Positions 1-9,965 of a stretch of DNA of 64,000 bases are shown piece after piece; within the stretch, counting starts at the first letter, position 1, and each line of letters starts with the position of its first letter. The notes beneath the pieces were generated by a model. The model did no database searches and had not been told where the DNA came from. It worked only from the letters and a program-made list of their open reading frames with translations. The stretch is from the NCBI GenBank assembly GCA_035048495.1, contig CM068546.1, forward strand, positions 10,032,435 through 10,096,434. The letters run 5' to 3'. The position numbers and the translations under genes are program-made. The DNA is from Euptelea pleiosperma. Its lineage: Eukaryota; Streptophyta; Magnoliopsida; Ranunculales; Eupteleaceae.

Positions 1-372
1 AATGGTTGTCCCTTTTATATTTGTCTTCTTTGTTCTCCATGACTCTATGGGTTTGTTTTATGGGTCAGGGTCAGCGGACACATATGTTCACACACAATTT
101 CACAGAAAAAAATTGTCGGGCCAATATATAAATTAAAAGTTTTGGAATGGGATGATTTTTGGTGAGGACGGTCTCTATGGTGAGGAGATCACCCACACAA
201 AAATTCAAATCATTCTGAAAGCTGAGCCTTTGTTGCTTGCGAGGATTAAATAAGGATTGGATTACAGAAAGCCGATGACATTTCTGGTAGCGAAAAATCT
301 TAATTTGCCCTTACCTATTTTTTTTATTTGTCTTGTTAATTTGTTATCCATGAGTCTGAGCCTTTGTTTTTT
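1..372. repeat. MITE-derived sequence, truncated arm
   Basis: The first 30 bases or so resemble the UGT 5' flank at 40440-40470. From about 63 there is an arm of the same MITE family as 373-743, recognisable by the shared core GGTCAGCGGACACATAT and the block TGGTGAGGACGGTCTC. Its other arm is missing, so I read it as a truncated copy. No gene is visible here. Confidence 0.5.
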
Positions 373-743
373 GGGTCGATCAGGCTCAGCGGACACATAT
401 TTTCATACACAAAAATCGTAAATATATAAATTAGAAGTTTTGGAATGGGATGATTTATGGTGAGGATGGTCTCTATGGTGAGGAGATTATCCTCACAAAA
501 CTTCAAATCATTCTGATATTCGTAGCATGGTTTACAAGTTGAAGAATTATAGACCGTCGCTTTTTTACCATTAACTTGAAACCCACAGATGATGGTGTTA
601 AAGATTTCCAAATGGGCTGATTTTTTGTGGGAGTAATCTATACGGTGAGGAGATGATCCTCACTAAAAATCAGCCATTGACTTATCTTTCATGTGGGTAC
701 ACCAAAATTGTGTGTGAAAATATGTGTCCGCTGAGCTTGACCC
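373..743. mobile_element. Mutator-type MITE with about 9-bp target duplication
   Basis: The ends are inverted repeats: GGGTC...AGGCTCAGCGGACACATA on the left and the reverse complement ending in GACCC on the right. Flanks TTGTTTTTT and TTGTTTTAT form an imperfect 9-bp target duplication, which is typical of Mutator-like elements. The subterminal block GTGAGGAGATGATCC is shared with the elements at 12031 and 36174. There is no coding capacity. Confidence 0.7.
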
Positions 744-800
744 TTGTTTTATTTGGCCTTGAAATCATTTTTTGCAAACCAAAATCAACGCAGGAACCTA

Positions 801-1418
801 CCAAACTTAAAAGCTCAAAAAAAAAAAAGCAAAACAAAAAATCTGTCATAATGCCTACATAAAGGTTTTGGTGCAGCAATTAATCAAGACCACATGTTGA
901 GGTGGGGACCAAATGATTTATAACTGATATATTCCAAATTGATGTGACCCCATTACAATATGTGGTCTTGATTGCTCTAACCTAATAACCCTCAACCCTG
1001 TCCCTTTTATAATGCCAAACTTAAAAGCTCAAAAAAAAAAAAAAAAAACAAAAAATCTGTCATAATGCCTACATAAAGGTTTTGGTGCAGCAATTAATCA
1101 AGACCACATGTTGAGGTGGGGACCAAATGATTTATAACTGATATATTCCAAATTGATGTGACCCCATTACAATATGTGGTCTTGATTGCTCTAACCTAAT
1201 AACCCTCAACCCTGTCCCTTTTATAATGCCAAACTCAAAAGCTCAAAAAAAAAAAAAACAAAACAAAAAATCTGTCATAATGCCTACATAAAGGTTTTGG
1301 TGCAGCAATTAATCAAGACCACATGTTGAGGTGGGGACCAAATGATTTATAACTGATATATTCCAAATTGATGTGACCCCATTACAATATGTGGTCTTGA
1401 TTGCTCTAACCTAATAAC
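801..1418. repeat. Tandem triplication, 214-bp unit
   Basis: Three head-to-tail units start at 801, 1015 and 1229 with CCAAACTYAAAAGCTC followed by an A-rich run; the last is slightly truncated. The spacing is exactly 214 bases twice, and the copies differ mainly in poly-A length, which suggests a recent amplification. Each unit contains the segment CCAAATTGATGTGACCCC, which is also present in the 5' flanks of the UGT copies (about 9915, 18195, 40915). Confidence 0.9.
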
Positions 1419-1988
1419 CTATTCGCTGTAAAATTAATTGCCACATCTAACGTTATCTAGGAAAAACTTGCCCTCCAAGAACCACAATCCACATGAGACA
1501 ACATTTTTCACGTTAGAGTATTTGATAAGAGGTGTATTAATTATAATGGACACCTGGTCAATCATCCTGCCACTAATATTGTATATAAGGTTGACTAACT
1601 CATCGATTTAGAATTTTGATTATGAGAGAATTTTGAATTTTTGGTTTAGAGATAAAACTTTGATGACTCAAGAAAATTCGGTCGATGGCTTGCAAAGAAA
1701 CCGACAAATCTCAGGTTCAAATCCGTCTGACTTATTAGGCGGTGGGCCGCACGTAATCCTATTGAACGGTCTAGAGCGCGCAATAGCAAACGGAAATCCA
1801 CCACTCCTTCAGATCAAAGGTTGAGACATCGATCAATGCTCATCCATCAAGCCATTCAAAAGGAAAAGAGATGTACTCCATCACTAGATACGAAGACATT
1901 TGATCCTTATCAAGGAAATGGTGATGATGCAACTTGGATCCTTGATGAAATGAGTCATTGGTTCAGATTGGCCCAATATTTGGGTCCA
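1419..1988. other. UGT 5'-flank homology without a gene
   Basis: This stretch parallels 40990-41160 and the matching parts of units 1 and 2: the same order of CTTGCCCTCCAAGAA, a TTTGATAAGAGGTGTATTA block, and GGTTGACTAACTCATC. Downstream, at about 1660-1760, is a degenerate copy of the motif GACTTTTTAGGC/GGGCC also seen at 11090, 18965 and 41365. It is therefore the outer flank of a UGT unit whose gene would lie left of the window. From about 1815 a 180-bp segment is repeated directly at about 3635-3815. Confidence 0.6.
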
Positions 1989-2640
1989 TGATGTTAGTTA
2001 TAACAACTGTAGTTAGTTAGTTGCATGAAAAAAAGAAGGTTTGCATGGGCCGGAAGTGATAGTAAGCTTAGAAAAGTGTTAAAATTATTATTAAATATCT
2101 TTATTAGGTGTAATATAGGAATATGTTAATATCTTTGAGATCAGCACATCATTTTTCATCTTGATTATTCCTTTATCCTCCCTACAACTAGTTTGATTTG
2201 CAATTTTGAACTCTTCTATTGATTTTGAGAGAGGATTTAGCCTGCATCAAGTGGTATCAGAACATCCTTCATTCTTTTGGGATTTTCTTTACGCGAGTTG
2301 CAAAATAATTCAATGGTGCACGTGGTCGAGGTGGTCGTGGTGATCCTCTTCCACGAGAGCATGATATCCGAGATGTTAAAGTTGAGGATTTAAGAAGGAT
2401 AGTGCAATAACTCACGAAACATTTCAAAACTCGGAGTTGTCTAGATGATGGTCCTATGTCCGAGGATGGTAATAATCATTTCCATCTTCGTGTTCCGCGT
2501 GAAGAGCTAGATGATCAAAGGGGCAATGGATGATCATGTGACTCGATTTCAAGATGTCAATATAAAGGTATTCAACAGTTTGAAGGTAAGAATAATAAAT
2601 CTCCCATTTTTTAATTTCTATTTATGATGAGAATTATCGC
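1989..2640 (+). mobile_element. Ty3/Gypsy remnant: short LTR, PBS, start of gag
   Basis: A short LTR-like segment (about 1989-2250, starting TG and ending GCCTGCA) is followed by TGGTATCAGAAC at 2252-2263. That matches the initiator-Met tRNA primer-binding site used by many plant retrotransposons. The next 150 bases can be read as ARGRGGRGD...REHDIRDV..EDLRR, a typical Gypsy gag N-terminus, with stop codons and frame changes. No protease, reverse transcriptase or integrase follows. It is a truncated, dead element. Confidence 0.6.
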
Positions 2641-3834
2641 ATTATGCAACAAAGAAAAGGCACGGGACCAATTGAGGTGTCAAGTGATACTAAAACAGTC
2701 GAACCGGAAGGTTCAAACTCAAGCCAATCATTTGATTTTAGCATATCCAAAATCATTCAAAGCAGTTCATCATGCATGGAATGTAACCCTCAGCTAATCC
2801 CAGTAAACATGTTCATCATATTGAATTCTTTAGAAGAATAAAAAACTATTAGGATAACTACTAATGTACTATGGTTCAATTCTAATGACATCTCATAGTA
2901 CCAAGAGAACACATAGATATAACATCTATCTAAGAAATAAGCAAGATCCTTTTAATTCACCTGATATATATGATGTGTATGCAAGTATGATTCCTAACCT
3001 CATAACCAATTACTACTAAAATACATGTCTGACACTCATTTAAATATAAGCCATACCCTGGTTCCACTTGAGCACCCAATCAAGTCTATATCCAAACATA
3101 ACTCTGGACACCCTAAACAGACATCCTAGACCCTCGGACATACTAGTCTCACCTATATCAATCCTTTCATTTGATTTCAGCACATCCTAAATCATATTCC
3201 AATCAGTATAATAGAATATCAAGTAAAGAAACAAGTGATTACAACCCGCAACTGACCCAAATGAGGACACATATCAGTCAAACATTGAGCCAATGGAAGA
3301 TATCTATGAATCTGATCAAGAGTTGGTTCAAATATTATTATGGGTATTAACCAACACAACTCCATTCAATCAATGTTGATGTGTCAACTATGTGGGGATA
3401 TGTGATAACTAGATTTGCTTGTCTATTGTTTTAATTATTTTGAAGTAGTCTGACATGGGTATTTTTTGGATAAGATTCCCAGCCCAAACAAATCGTCTTA
3501 TGGAAGTATGAAGATTGTCAAGAACATATGGAAATACTAACAATAATGTCCAATTATGAGAACCACCCAACTCAATAGGATGAGTTTTTTCCAACCCTAT
3601 ATGAATGTCACAAACAGAATCAACCACTCCTTTAAATCAAAGGACAGACCATCAATGCCCATCCATCAAGCTATTTAAAGGAAAAAGAGAATCCATTACT
3701 AGATACGAAGACATTTGATCTTGGTCAAGGAAATGGTGATGATGCAACTCAGAGCCATGATGAAATGGGTTATGGGTTCCTAGATTGACCCAAATATTTG
3801 GGTCTATGATGTTAGTCAGAACAAGTATTGTTCT
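2641..3834. other. Unassigned intergenic DNA
   Basis: No convincing gene is present. The segment from about 3635 to 3815 is a direct repeat of 1815-2005, with shared blocks such as ACTAGATACGAAGACATTTG, so the Gypsy remnant and this stretch are bracketed by about 180-bp direct repeats. Two short similar stretches around 2730 and 3165 (TTTGATTTTAGCA, TTTGATTTCAGCA) hint at another decayed internal duplication. Confidence 0.4.
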
Positions 3835-4104
3835 CGGAAGTTCTGTTCATCGATGTCCAATCGATTGGGTCTCAGGGTCCAATACCCAATCGATTGGACT
3901 TCTCTGACGTTCTGTCCATCGATGTCCAAATGATTGTACTGTTCAGTCCAGCCAATTGGACTTCCCTAAGTTTAGTTTTTTAATTGTTCTAAGGCCCTGA
4001 ACTGAAATATTGCTACGTGACTTAGATTTTAGACTATTAATTAATTAACTCACCTAGTTTTATAGCCTCTAAGTCACTTACCATCATAGAAGATCAAAGC
4101 CTGT

Positions 4105-4665
4105 AGATCTGTTCAAAATGACCTCTTACACAAATGTATGAGGTCACTTTTCTTGATCAGACAGATCTAGACCGTTGAATCAAACATCCTCAAATATCTC
4201 AAAATATATGGTTGATCTTTCAGATCTAACCCTATACGGTTGTGTAGCTCCTAGGCCTACACAACTTATGTAAATAGTTTTCCAGATTGGGTGAATCCTG
4301 ACCGTCAAATTGTACCATGTCAGATATCTTAAAATCAACGATGGATATTGGAGATCTGACCTTATACGGATGTGTAGTTCCCTATTTTACATAACCGTAT
4401 GTGATTAGTTTATCTGATCTGGTGGATCTCGACCTTCAAATCAAGCCTTTCCCTTTATCTCGGCTAATGTGGCATTTCTAATGCCATACGATTGTGTATC
4501 TCTATGGCCTACACAACTGTATCTGATTACTTCTCGAGGATCTAAATCAGATCTAAAGTAAATGGAGGATGTTGGTTTTCTCTTAAACTGTGTCAGTTCT
4601 GACAACATACGAGTCTGTAATCCTATCTTTGGCACAACCATATGTGATTTGTTCCCACTAGTAAG
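4105..4665. repeat. Degenerate tandem repeat, about 120-130 bp, with palindromic cores
   Basis: About five diverged units recur at roughly 4133, 4232, 4354, 4484 and 4607. Each has a core like ATACGGTTGTGTAG, a short spacer, and an inverted CTACACAACYGTATG, then a GATCTGGTGGATC-like and a GACCGTCAAAT-like block. Each unit could therefore fold into a small hairpin. It lies between CGAT-rich repeats (3840-3960) and a Copia gag remnant, so it may be an untranslated or LTR part of that element. Confidence 0.6.
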
Positions 4666-4789
4666 CTCTAAATCTTATCAAAAGCCCTCTCTTGTCAATT
4701 CCCCTAGGTTGACTTTGACCATGACTTACACTCCTTGCGTCCCTTGGTCATGATTTTTGAGGTGGTCCACATTTTACTCTCAACAACTT

Positions 4790-5170
4790 TGTAAGTATTT
4801 TATGAAGTCATTCACAAGAAGAGCCATACCCTCATTATCCAGACATGATTCATTATGAGATTCATCAGAGCCATCCTTTGAGACTTTTAGGGCAACCCCT
4901 TTATTTTTCTTATGCTAGGGAACGGTAAGTTCAAAAGTCTGAAGTGAACCAACCAGTTCATCTATCTTGATACCATTATGTTTACTCTCTTCTATGGTCG
5001 TGATCTTGGATTGGAATCTCTCAAATAGGGATCTAAGAACTTTTCTCACAACATTAGACTCAAAAATTTTCTCTCCCAAATTACTGTATGATCGATCGGA
5101 TGTTATTGTCTGATCGATCAGAGGTAAAAATAAATCAAATATAAAGAACATATTAAGTTCCAGCATTTAC
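4790..5170 (-). pseudogene. Ty1/Copia gag remnant (UBN2-type)
   Basis: On the minus strand the translation contains FESNVVRKVLRSLFERF, then K-I-T-T-I-E-E-S-K and ELVGSLQTFEL. That order is characteristic of the UBN2 gag polypeptide of plant Copia retrotransposons. Only about 80 residues remain. The N-terminal side is interrupted by CGATCGAT-rich sequence and by the CACTA element at 5210. A longer relative lies at 34920-35470. Known function of the family: capsid protein. This copy is non-functional. Confidence 0.75.
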
Positions 5171-5209
5171 TCTCTAATTGATAAGATGTTATTGCCCGGT
5201 CGATCGGAG

Positions 5210-6695
5210 CACTACAAGAAAATTGGTTTTTAGTGGCGGCTAGGGGTGAAAACGCCGCTAAAGGATCTTAGGGAAAATGGGAGGAAAATTTTTTAAAACT
5301 TTTACCGGCAGTTAACAATAAAACCACCGCTGATATGTTTTTTACCGGCGGTCAGATTAAAAACCGCCGCTATAAAGCGTATATTATCGTCGGTTAGCTT
5401 TAAGCATTTAAGATTTAGAACTAAAATCCATTATTTGGACCTCGATGCCCAAATTGGGTAAACAAGGTCAGAATCTCCTGAAACTTCTTCCAACACTTTA
5501 AAGGTGTTGAAACAAATGTGTTGGAAGAGACGGGGTCAAATTCTGAGGTCAGGTTAGAAAATTATAGTCAGTTGTAGCTTTAGGCATTTAAGACTTAGAA
5601 CTCAAATTCATTATTTGGACCTCGACACCCAAATCAGGCAAACGAGGTCGAAATCTCCCGAAACTTCTTTTAACACTTCAAACATGTTGAAACAAATGTG
5701 TTGGAAGAGACAGGGTCAAATTCCGAGGTCGGGTTAGAAACTATAGTCAGTTGTAGCTTTAGGCATTTAAGACTTAGAACTGAAATTCATTTTGGGACTT
5801 CGACGTCCAAATTGGGCAAACGAGGTTAGAATCTCTCAAAACTTCTTCCAACACTTCAAACATGTTGAAACAAATGTGTTGAAAGAAACGTGGTCAAATT
5901 TCGATGTTCGATTGGGTGATTGTAGTCACTTGTAAGTTTAGACATGTAAGACTTAAAAGTAAAGTCAATTTCAAGTTTTTAACGATACATTTATTTTAGT
6001 TTAAGTTATAACATATTTTATTCTAATAAGTTTACTTTTGTTTCTTGTGCAGGACCCAGATGATTATTGATTTGCTGCAGATCCAGTTGATGTTTGAGCC
6101 ATCGACTTTTCTATTTCATTTATGGATGTTTCTGAACTAAGGATATTGTACTAATTAATCTGAGTTTAATGAACAGATTATTTTTATTTTTGTTTATTGG
6201 GTTTAGTTAGTATTATAGTAATAAAAATGCTACAGGTCTACAGGTGGTATAGGTACAGGTGAAAAAAAATTGTAAAAAAAAAAAAAAAAATTAACAACGG
6301 TCATTGGCCGCCGCTAAAACATGAAAAAATTAATATTAGCGGCGGTTGTTGGCGGTCAACAACCGCCGCTAAAAGAAGTATTAGCGGCAGTCACATATAT
6401 CACCGCCACTGAAAGTATGTATTAGTGGCGGTCAGACTCTTACCGTATTAGTGGCGATAACCGCTGCTAATACATACATTCAGCGGCGGTGAATATGTGA
6501 CCGCCGCTAATACTGATATTCTTGCCTCTAATATAGGCTTTCCATCATGACTATACCATTGCTGGTGTGGTACCTTTTAGCGGCGGCCGATTTTCAGTTG
6601 GCTGCCGCGATAACTTTCAGCATGGTATCAGTGGCAATTTTTGTGACTTTTAGCGGCGGTCGCGGCCGCTGCTAATACCTTATTGTCCTGTATTG
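5210..6695 (+). mobile_element. Non-autonomous CACTA (En/Spm) element
   Basis: It begins with CACTACAAGAAAATTGG, the canonical CACTA terminus, and ends in a decayed complement (TATTGTCCTGTATTG). It is flanked by the 3-bp duplication GAG (5207-5209 and 6696-6698). Subterminal regions carry many copies of TTAGCGGCGG and its complement. The interior holds a 179-bp tandem repeat and a long A-run, but no transposase reading frame. Orientation is arbitrary. Confidence 0.85.
5395..5975. repeat. About 179-bp tandem repeat inside the CACTA element
   Basis: Units start at 5395, 5575, 5754 and about 5932 with TAGCTTTAGGCATTTAAG-like sequence and include the block TGTTGAAACAAATGTGTTGG. There are three full diverged units plus a partial one. 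Confidence 0.8.
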
Positions 6696-6699
6696 GAGG

Positions 6700-6990
6700 C
6701 CAAATTTTATCTGAAATCTAGAGAGCATGTTTTAAGCACATTTTCCTTCAATCGATTAGATGTTACTGTCCAATCGATCGGAGGCCAAAAAATTCTTGTT
6801 AAAAAACAGACAACCTTGCCAAATTCTATCTGAAATCTTGAGAACATGTTTTAAGCACATTTTTCTTCAATCGATTAGATGTTACTGTCCGATCGATCGG
6901 AGGCCAAAAAATTCTTGTTAAAAAACGAACAACCTTGAATTTGCTCTTTGATCTATCGAAGCATTACACTCCAATCAATCGGAGGCCAAA
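6700..6990. repeat. 119-bp tandem repeat with CGATCGATCGG motifs
   Basis: Two full units (6700, 6819) and a partial third contain CCAAATTYTATCTGAAATC and GTTACTGTCCRATCGATCGG. The same sequence family occurs at 5085-5209 and 36640-36930. In all three places it lies next to Copia gag-related sequence, so it probably belongs to that element. Confidence 0.75.
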
Positions 6991-7139
6991 GTCTTCAAAT
7001 AGAAAACTTATACTAATCAACTCCTCTTCAAGGCATGAAAACCAATAGTCCAGTAGGGTTGCTAAGAGATTAAAATTTACTATTTTTTCACCTAGATTTT
7101 GGGGTCTCGAAGTCAATTACCATCTTAAGTGCACGTTAT

Positions 7140-7617
7140 CAAGCGAAACTTCTTCCCTCATCAAATCTGCACTGCCTCTGAATTTTCTGGCAGGCTTGAG
7201 TGATATAAACACTGAACACTTACACAACCTATCAACACACTAAATAGACTATGAACTTGTTTTGTCATATACAAAATTAGCGAACTCAAAAATATAAATT
7301 TTAATCTCTAAGCAACCGTAAATTAAACCTCTGAGCCCTTTCTATTTTATATTTTTTTATTTATCTTTCTTTCGTTCTTCCTATATCTCTTCATCTTTTC
7401 TTGTTTTATTTTTTATGTTGACTTGGACTTAATTTTAATTCTACTAAAATCCAGCACGCTCAGCTAGTTTTGTCGTTGAAAGAAAAACAAACAAAGACAC
7501 GGCTCTACTTATCCAAAACACATTATTTCGGTTTTTGAGAAAATAAAAACGAAAAATGGAATACAAACAAGACATCTCAATTGACTTTGCTTCTCATTTG
7601 CGAACCAAGAATACATA
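7140..7617 (-). other. 3' flank of UGT copy 1
   Basis: This AT-rich stretch is shared with 14926-15399 (unit 2) and, split by a Pack-MULE, with 36931-37048 plus 38386-38592 (unit 3). Shared blocks include TTTTATGTTGACTTGGACTT and CAGCACGCTCAGCTAG. Relative to the gene it is the 3' untranslated region and downstream sequence. I see no clear polyadenylation signal that I would commit to. Confidence 0.75.
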
Positions 7618-9012
7618 CTACAACCAATCTTCAACAAACGCTTGAAGATTTCTGTCCGAAGAACCACCCTCTTTCACAGCCTCCCTTGCCAAGTCCTTCC
7701 ATTTCTTAGCGTTCCTTCTCATCTCGTCCCCTCTGTCTGCTTCCATCACCATTTCCAAGCACCTTTCAAGCTCCTTACTTTCTAGTATCTTCTCTTCTTC
7801 ATTCACTCTAACCCTCAACCCTGTCTTCCAAACATCTTGGATCAGCTTAGCATTCGTCCCTTGGTCCGCCCATTGTGGAAACGCCACCACTGGGACTCCT
7901 CCCGCCAGACTCTCCAATGTCGAATTCCACCCACAATGGGTCACAAAGCATCCCAATGAAGGATGAGACAGCACCTCCACCTGCGAACACCACGGTACAA
8001 TCAATCCTTTCTGATTTCCTCTTTCAATGTCTCTCAATAACGTATCTTCTCCTTCTCCTTTTGTTCCGTTCTCGTCCGATCGGATGACCCACAAGAACGG
8101 CCGTCGGCTTTCGACCAACCCACGTCCAATTTCCTCCACTTGTCGCTTCCCTAATATAGAGATGCTTCCAAACGATACATAGACCACTGACGCTTCTGCG
8201 TTTGAGTTCAGCCATTCCATATAGTCCTGGGAACCACGGAACATATCCCCTCCAAAGGAAGTATCCGATGGATCCTTTCCATCCAGGAAAGCTGAAGGAA
8301 TCAAAGGTCCGATTCCGATCAATTTGAACTTATCGACGGCTCTCAGCGCTTTATGTTCTAAAGCATCAAACGTGTTTACGAGCACTGGGTACATGGTTTC
8401 TTTTTCCAAGGTCTGAAACAATTCTTGGAACATTGAAAGGATGAAAGAGTACGTGTTACTGTTTGAAGGAATTAAAAAGGAGGGAAGATCTTGGCTGGTG
8501 AGCAGTGGCAGACCCGGTAATTCCACGGAATATGAGGGTTCATTGATATTGCTATTGATGACGTCACCATAGCCGTTGAAGTAGTAGTAGTAGATGTCGA
8601 AGACGGTGGCAGGCTGAATCCAGAGAAGAGAGGAGGGGATGTTCAGGTTACGCGCCACCTCAGCAGCCCATGGGAGTGCGAGGGTGTAGATTACGCAGGT
8701 TACGGGGCGGCGTTCGATAACGAAGGCCTGGACGAGATCGGTGAGGCTCTGTGAACCACGGCACTTGAATTCGGTCATGAAGTGGTTCAAGTCGTCGTTG
8801 GGTTTGAAGCCGTCGTCATAGCCATCAGAGAAAGGTGCGTAGGTTAAACCATTGGGGGCGGAGGTTTTTAACATGCGCTTGTGGGCAGAGACAGTGGTGA
8901 CGAAAGTAACATGCGCGCCGGTGCGTATGAGGCGTTTGGCGAACTGGAGGGCAGGGTTGATGTGGCCTTGAGCAGGGAAGGTAAAGACAAGGAAGTGAGG
9001 GGTATTCACCAT
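7618..9012 (-). CDS. UDP-glycosyltransferase, UGT75-like (copy 1, intact)
   Basis: Predicted intronless family-1 glycosyltransferase of 464 residues, a normal length. It would transfer a sugar from a UDP-sugar to a small cytosolic acceptor. The N-terminus has the GHINPALQ motif with the probable catalytic His17. The 44-residue PSPG donor-binding box spans residues 341-384 (7861-7992), from WCSQVEVLS to QWADQ; its final Gln favours UDP-glucose. Known UGT75 enzymes glucosylate flavonoids, anthocyanins, crocetin or auxin-type acids, so the acceptor is undetermined. I place the start at the ATG at 9012: the frame stays open 7 codons upstream, but only to a TTG, and family proteins begin close to MV..PHFL. 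After the tyrosine at residue 109, where many UGTs have the second catalytic residue Asp, there is Thr110. No signal peptide or membrane segment is visible. Copies 2 and 3 are close tandem paralogues. Confidence 0.93.
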   Translation of the reverse strand: MVNTPHFLVFTFPAQGHINPALQFAKRLIRTGAHVTFVTTVSAHKRMLKTSAPNGLTYAPFSDGYDDGFKPNDDLNHFMTEFKCRGSQSLTDLVQAFVIERRPVTCVIYTLALPWAAEVARNLNIPSSLLWIQPATVFDIYYYYFNGYGDVINSNINEPSYSVELPGLPLLTSQDLPSFLIPSNSNTYSFILSMFQELFQTLEKETMYPVLVNTFDALEHKALRAVDKFKLIGIGPLIPSAFLDGKDPSDTSFGGDMFRGSQDYMEWLNSNAEASVVYVSFGSISILGKRQVEEIGRGLVESRRPFLWVIRSDENGTKGEGEDTLLRDIERGNQKGLIVPWCSQVEVLSHPSLGCFVTHCGWNSTLESLAGGVPVVAFPQWADQGTNAKLIQDVWKTGLRVRVNEEEKILESKELERCLEMVMEADRGDEMRRNAKKWKDLAREAVKEGGSSDRNLQAFVEDWL

Positions 9013-9110
9013 TCTTTCTCTGCTCACAAGCAAGTTTTAGCTTTTGGGTTGTGAGGTTTCTGAGCTGTCATTGTTTAGTTTAAATAAACTAAAATCTAAC
9101 GCAACGCTGA

Positions 9111-9127
9111 TGACGTTTGTGCTGACG
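9111..9127 (-). promoter_or_regulatory. as-1-like element of UGT copy 1
   Basis: Two TGACG motifs start at 9111 and 9123, exactly 12 bases apart, which is the spacing of the classical as-1 element bound by TGA-class bZIP factors. They lie about 100-115 bases upstream of the ATG. as-1-like elements are known in promoters of stress- and xenobiotic-induced genes such as glutathione transferases and some UGTs. Function here is inferred. Copy 2 keeps both motifs; copy 3 has lost one. Confidence 0.6.
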
Positions 9128-9133
9128 AAAACT

Positions 9134-9142
9134 CTTTATATA
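9134..9142 (-). promoter_or_regulatory. Candidate TATA box of UGT copy 1
   Basis: On the minus strand this reads TATATAAAG, about 125 bases before the ATG, and it is conserved in copies 2 (CATATAAAG) and 3. A second TATA-like stretch (TTTATTTAAA) lies nearer the gene at about 9077-9086. If that one is used, the paired TGACG motif sits just upstream of the TATA as in known as-1 promoters. If the outer box is used, the motif lies between TATA and transcription start. Confidence 0.5.
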
Positions 9143-9384
9143 CATGTTCACTGGGTCGGCTGGATCAACTCTTTGAGACCCACTGATCCATGAATGTTTT
9201 TGCCCACCCTTCAAACCATGTCTGGGTCAGTCGGGTCACCGGTTCAACTGGCCGGGTGGAGTGATGAATCTATACATAAAAAATCAGTATAATTAGTCCT
9301 TTATAGTCGTTGGATTTAATATTTTAAAATCGTGATTTCGACCGTTGAATTTGAGACTTATTTTTGGATGCTACGATATAACAT

Positions 9385-9761
9385 GGGTCGGGCTCGGTTG
9401 ACAGATCTAAAATGAAAATGAGAGGGACACAATATAAGCCACGTGGCACTGTTATAGGACTCTGACTGTACGGATATTTGTCCTATCCCATGGTGGACCT
9501 ACAAACCAAACATCAGTCTAATAGTGATTTATAAGTATTGCATCTTTGTACCTCAAATACTGCTCAAATTCCCACTGTTGAGATCAGCTCATGAAAATGA
9601 GTCCAATCCAAAGCCTATAAATCACTAATCAGGCTGATTTTCGGTTTGTAGGTCCACCATGGGATAGGACAAACATCCATACGGTCAGAGTCCTGTAACA
9701 GTGTGCCACGTGGCTTATATTGTATCCCTGTCATTTTAGATCTGTCAACGGAGCCCGACCC
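9385..9761. mobile_element. Mutator-type MITE with perfect 9-bp target duplication
   Basis: The inverted ends GGGTCGGGCTC / GAGCCCGACCC are flanked by ATATAACAT on both sides (9376-9384 and 9762-9770). The 377-bp element is almost entirely two arms, so it could form a hairpin. Each arm contains the G-box GCCACGTGGC (9438-9447 and 9705-9714). It lies 370-750 bases upstream of UGT copy 1 and is absent from the equivalent place at unit 3. Confidence 0.9.
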
Positions 9762-9965
9762 ATATAACATTTAGAAATCACCGATAAAGCTGATTTTTAG
9801 TAGGTAGGTCCACCAAATATCCATAAGGTCAGTAGGACCTAAACTCATCTCCACGTGGCATTTTCGGGAGGGGAAGACATCAAATATTGTCTCCATGTTT
9901 TAAAAGGAGATATTCCAAATTGATGTGACCCCATTACAACATGTGGTTTTACTTTGAAGTCTTAA

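Noticed and set aside
1633..1824. Small plus-strand frame with GGGPHVILLNG
   Set aside because: It lies in a degenerate copy of a flank motif (GACTTTTTAGGC/GGGCC) that recurs non-coding in the other units.
9013..9033. Upstream extension of the UGT frame by seven codons
   Set aside because: The extra codons begin with TTG, not ATG, in all three copies. The ATG at 9012 (16793, 39987) fits the family N-terminus.
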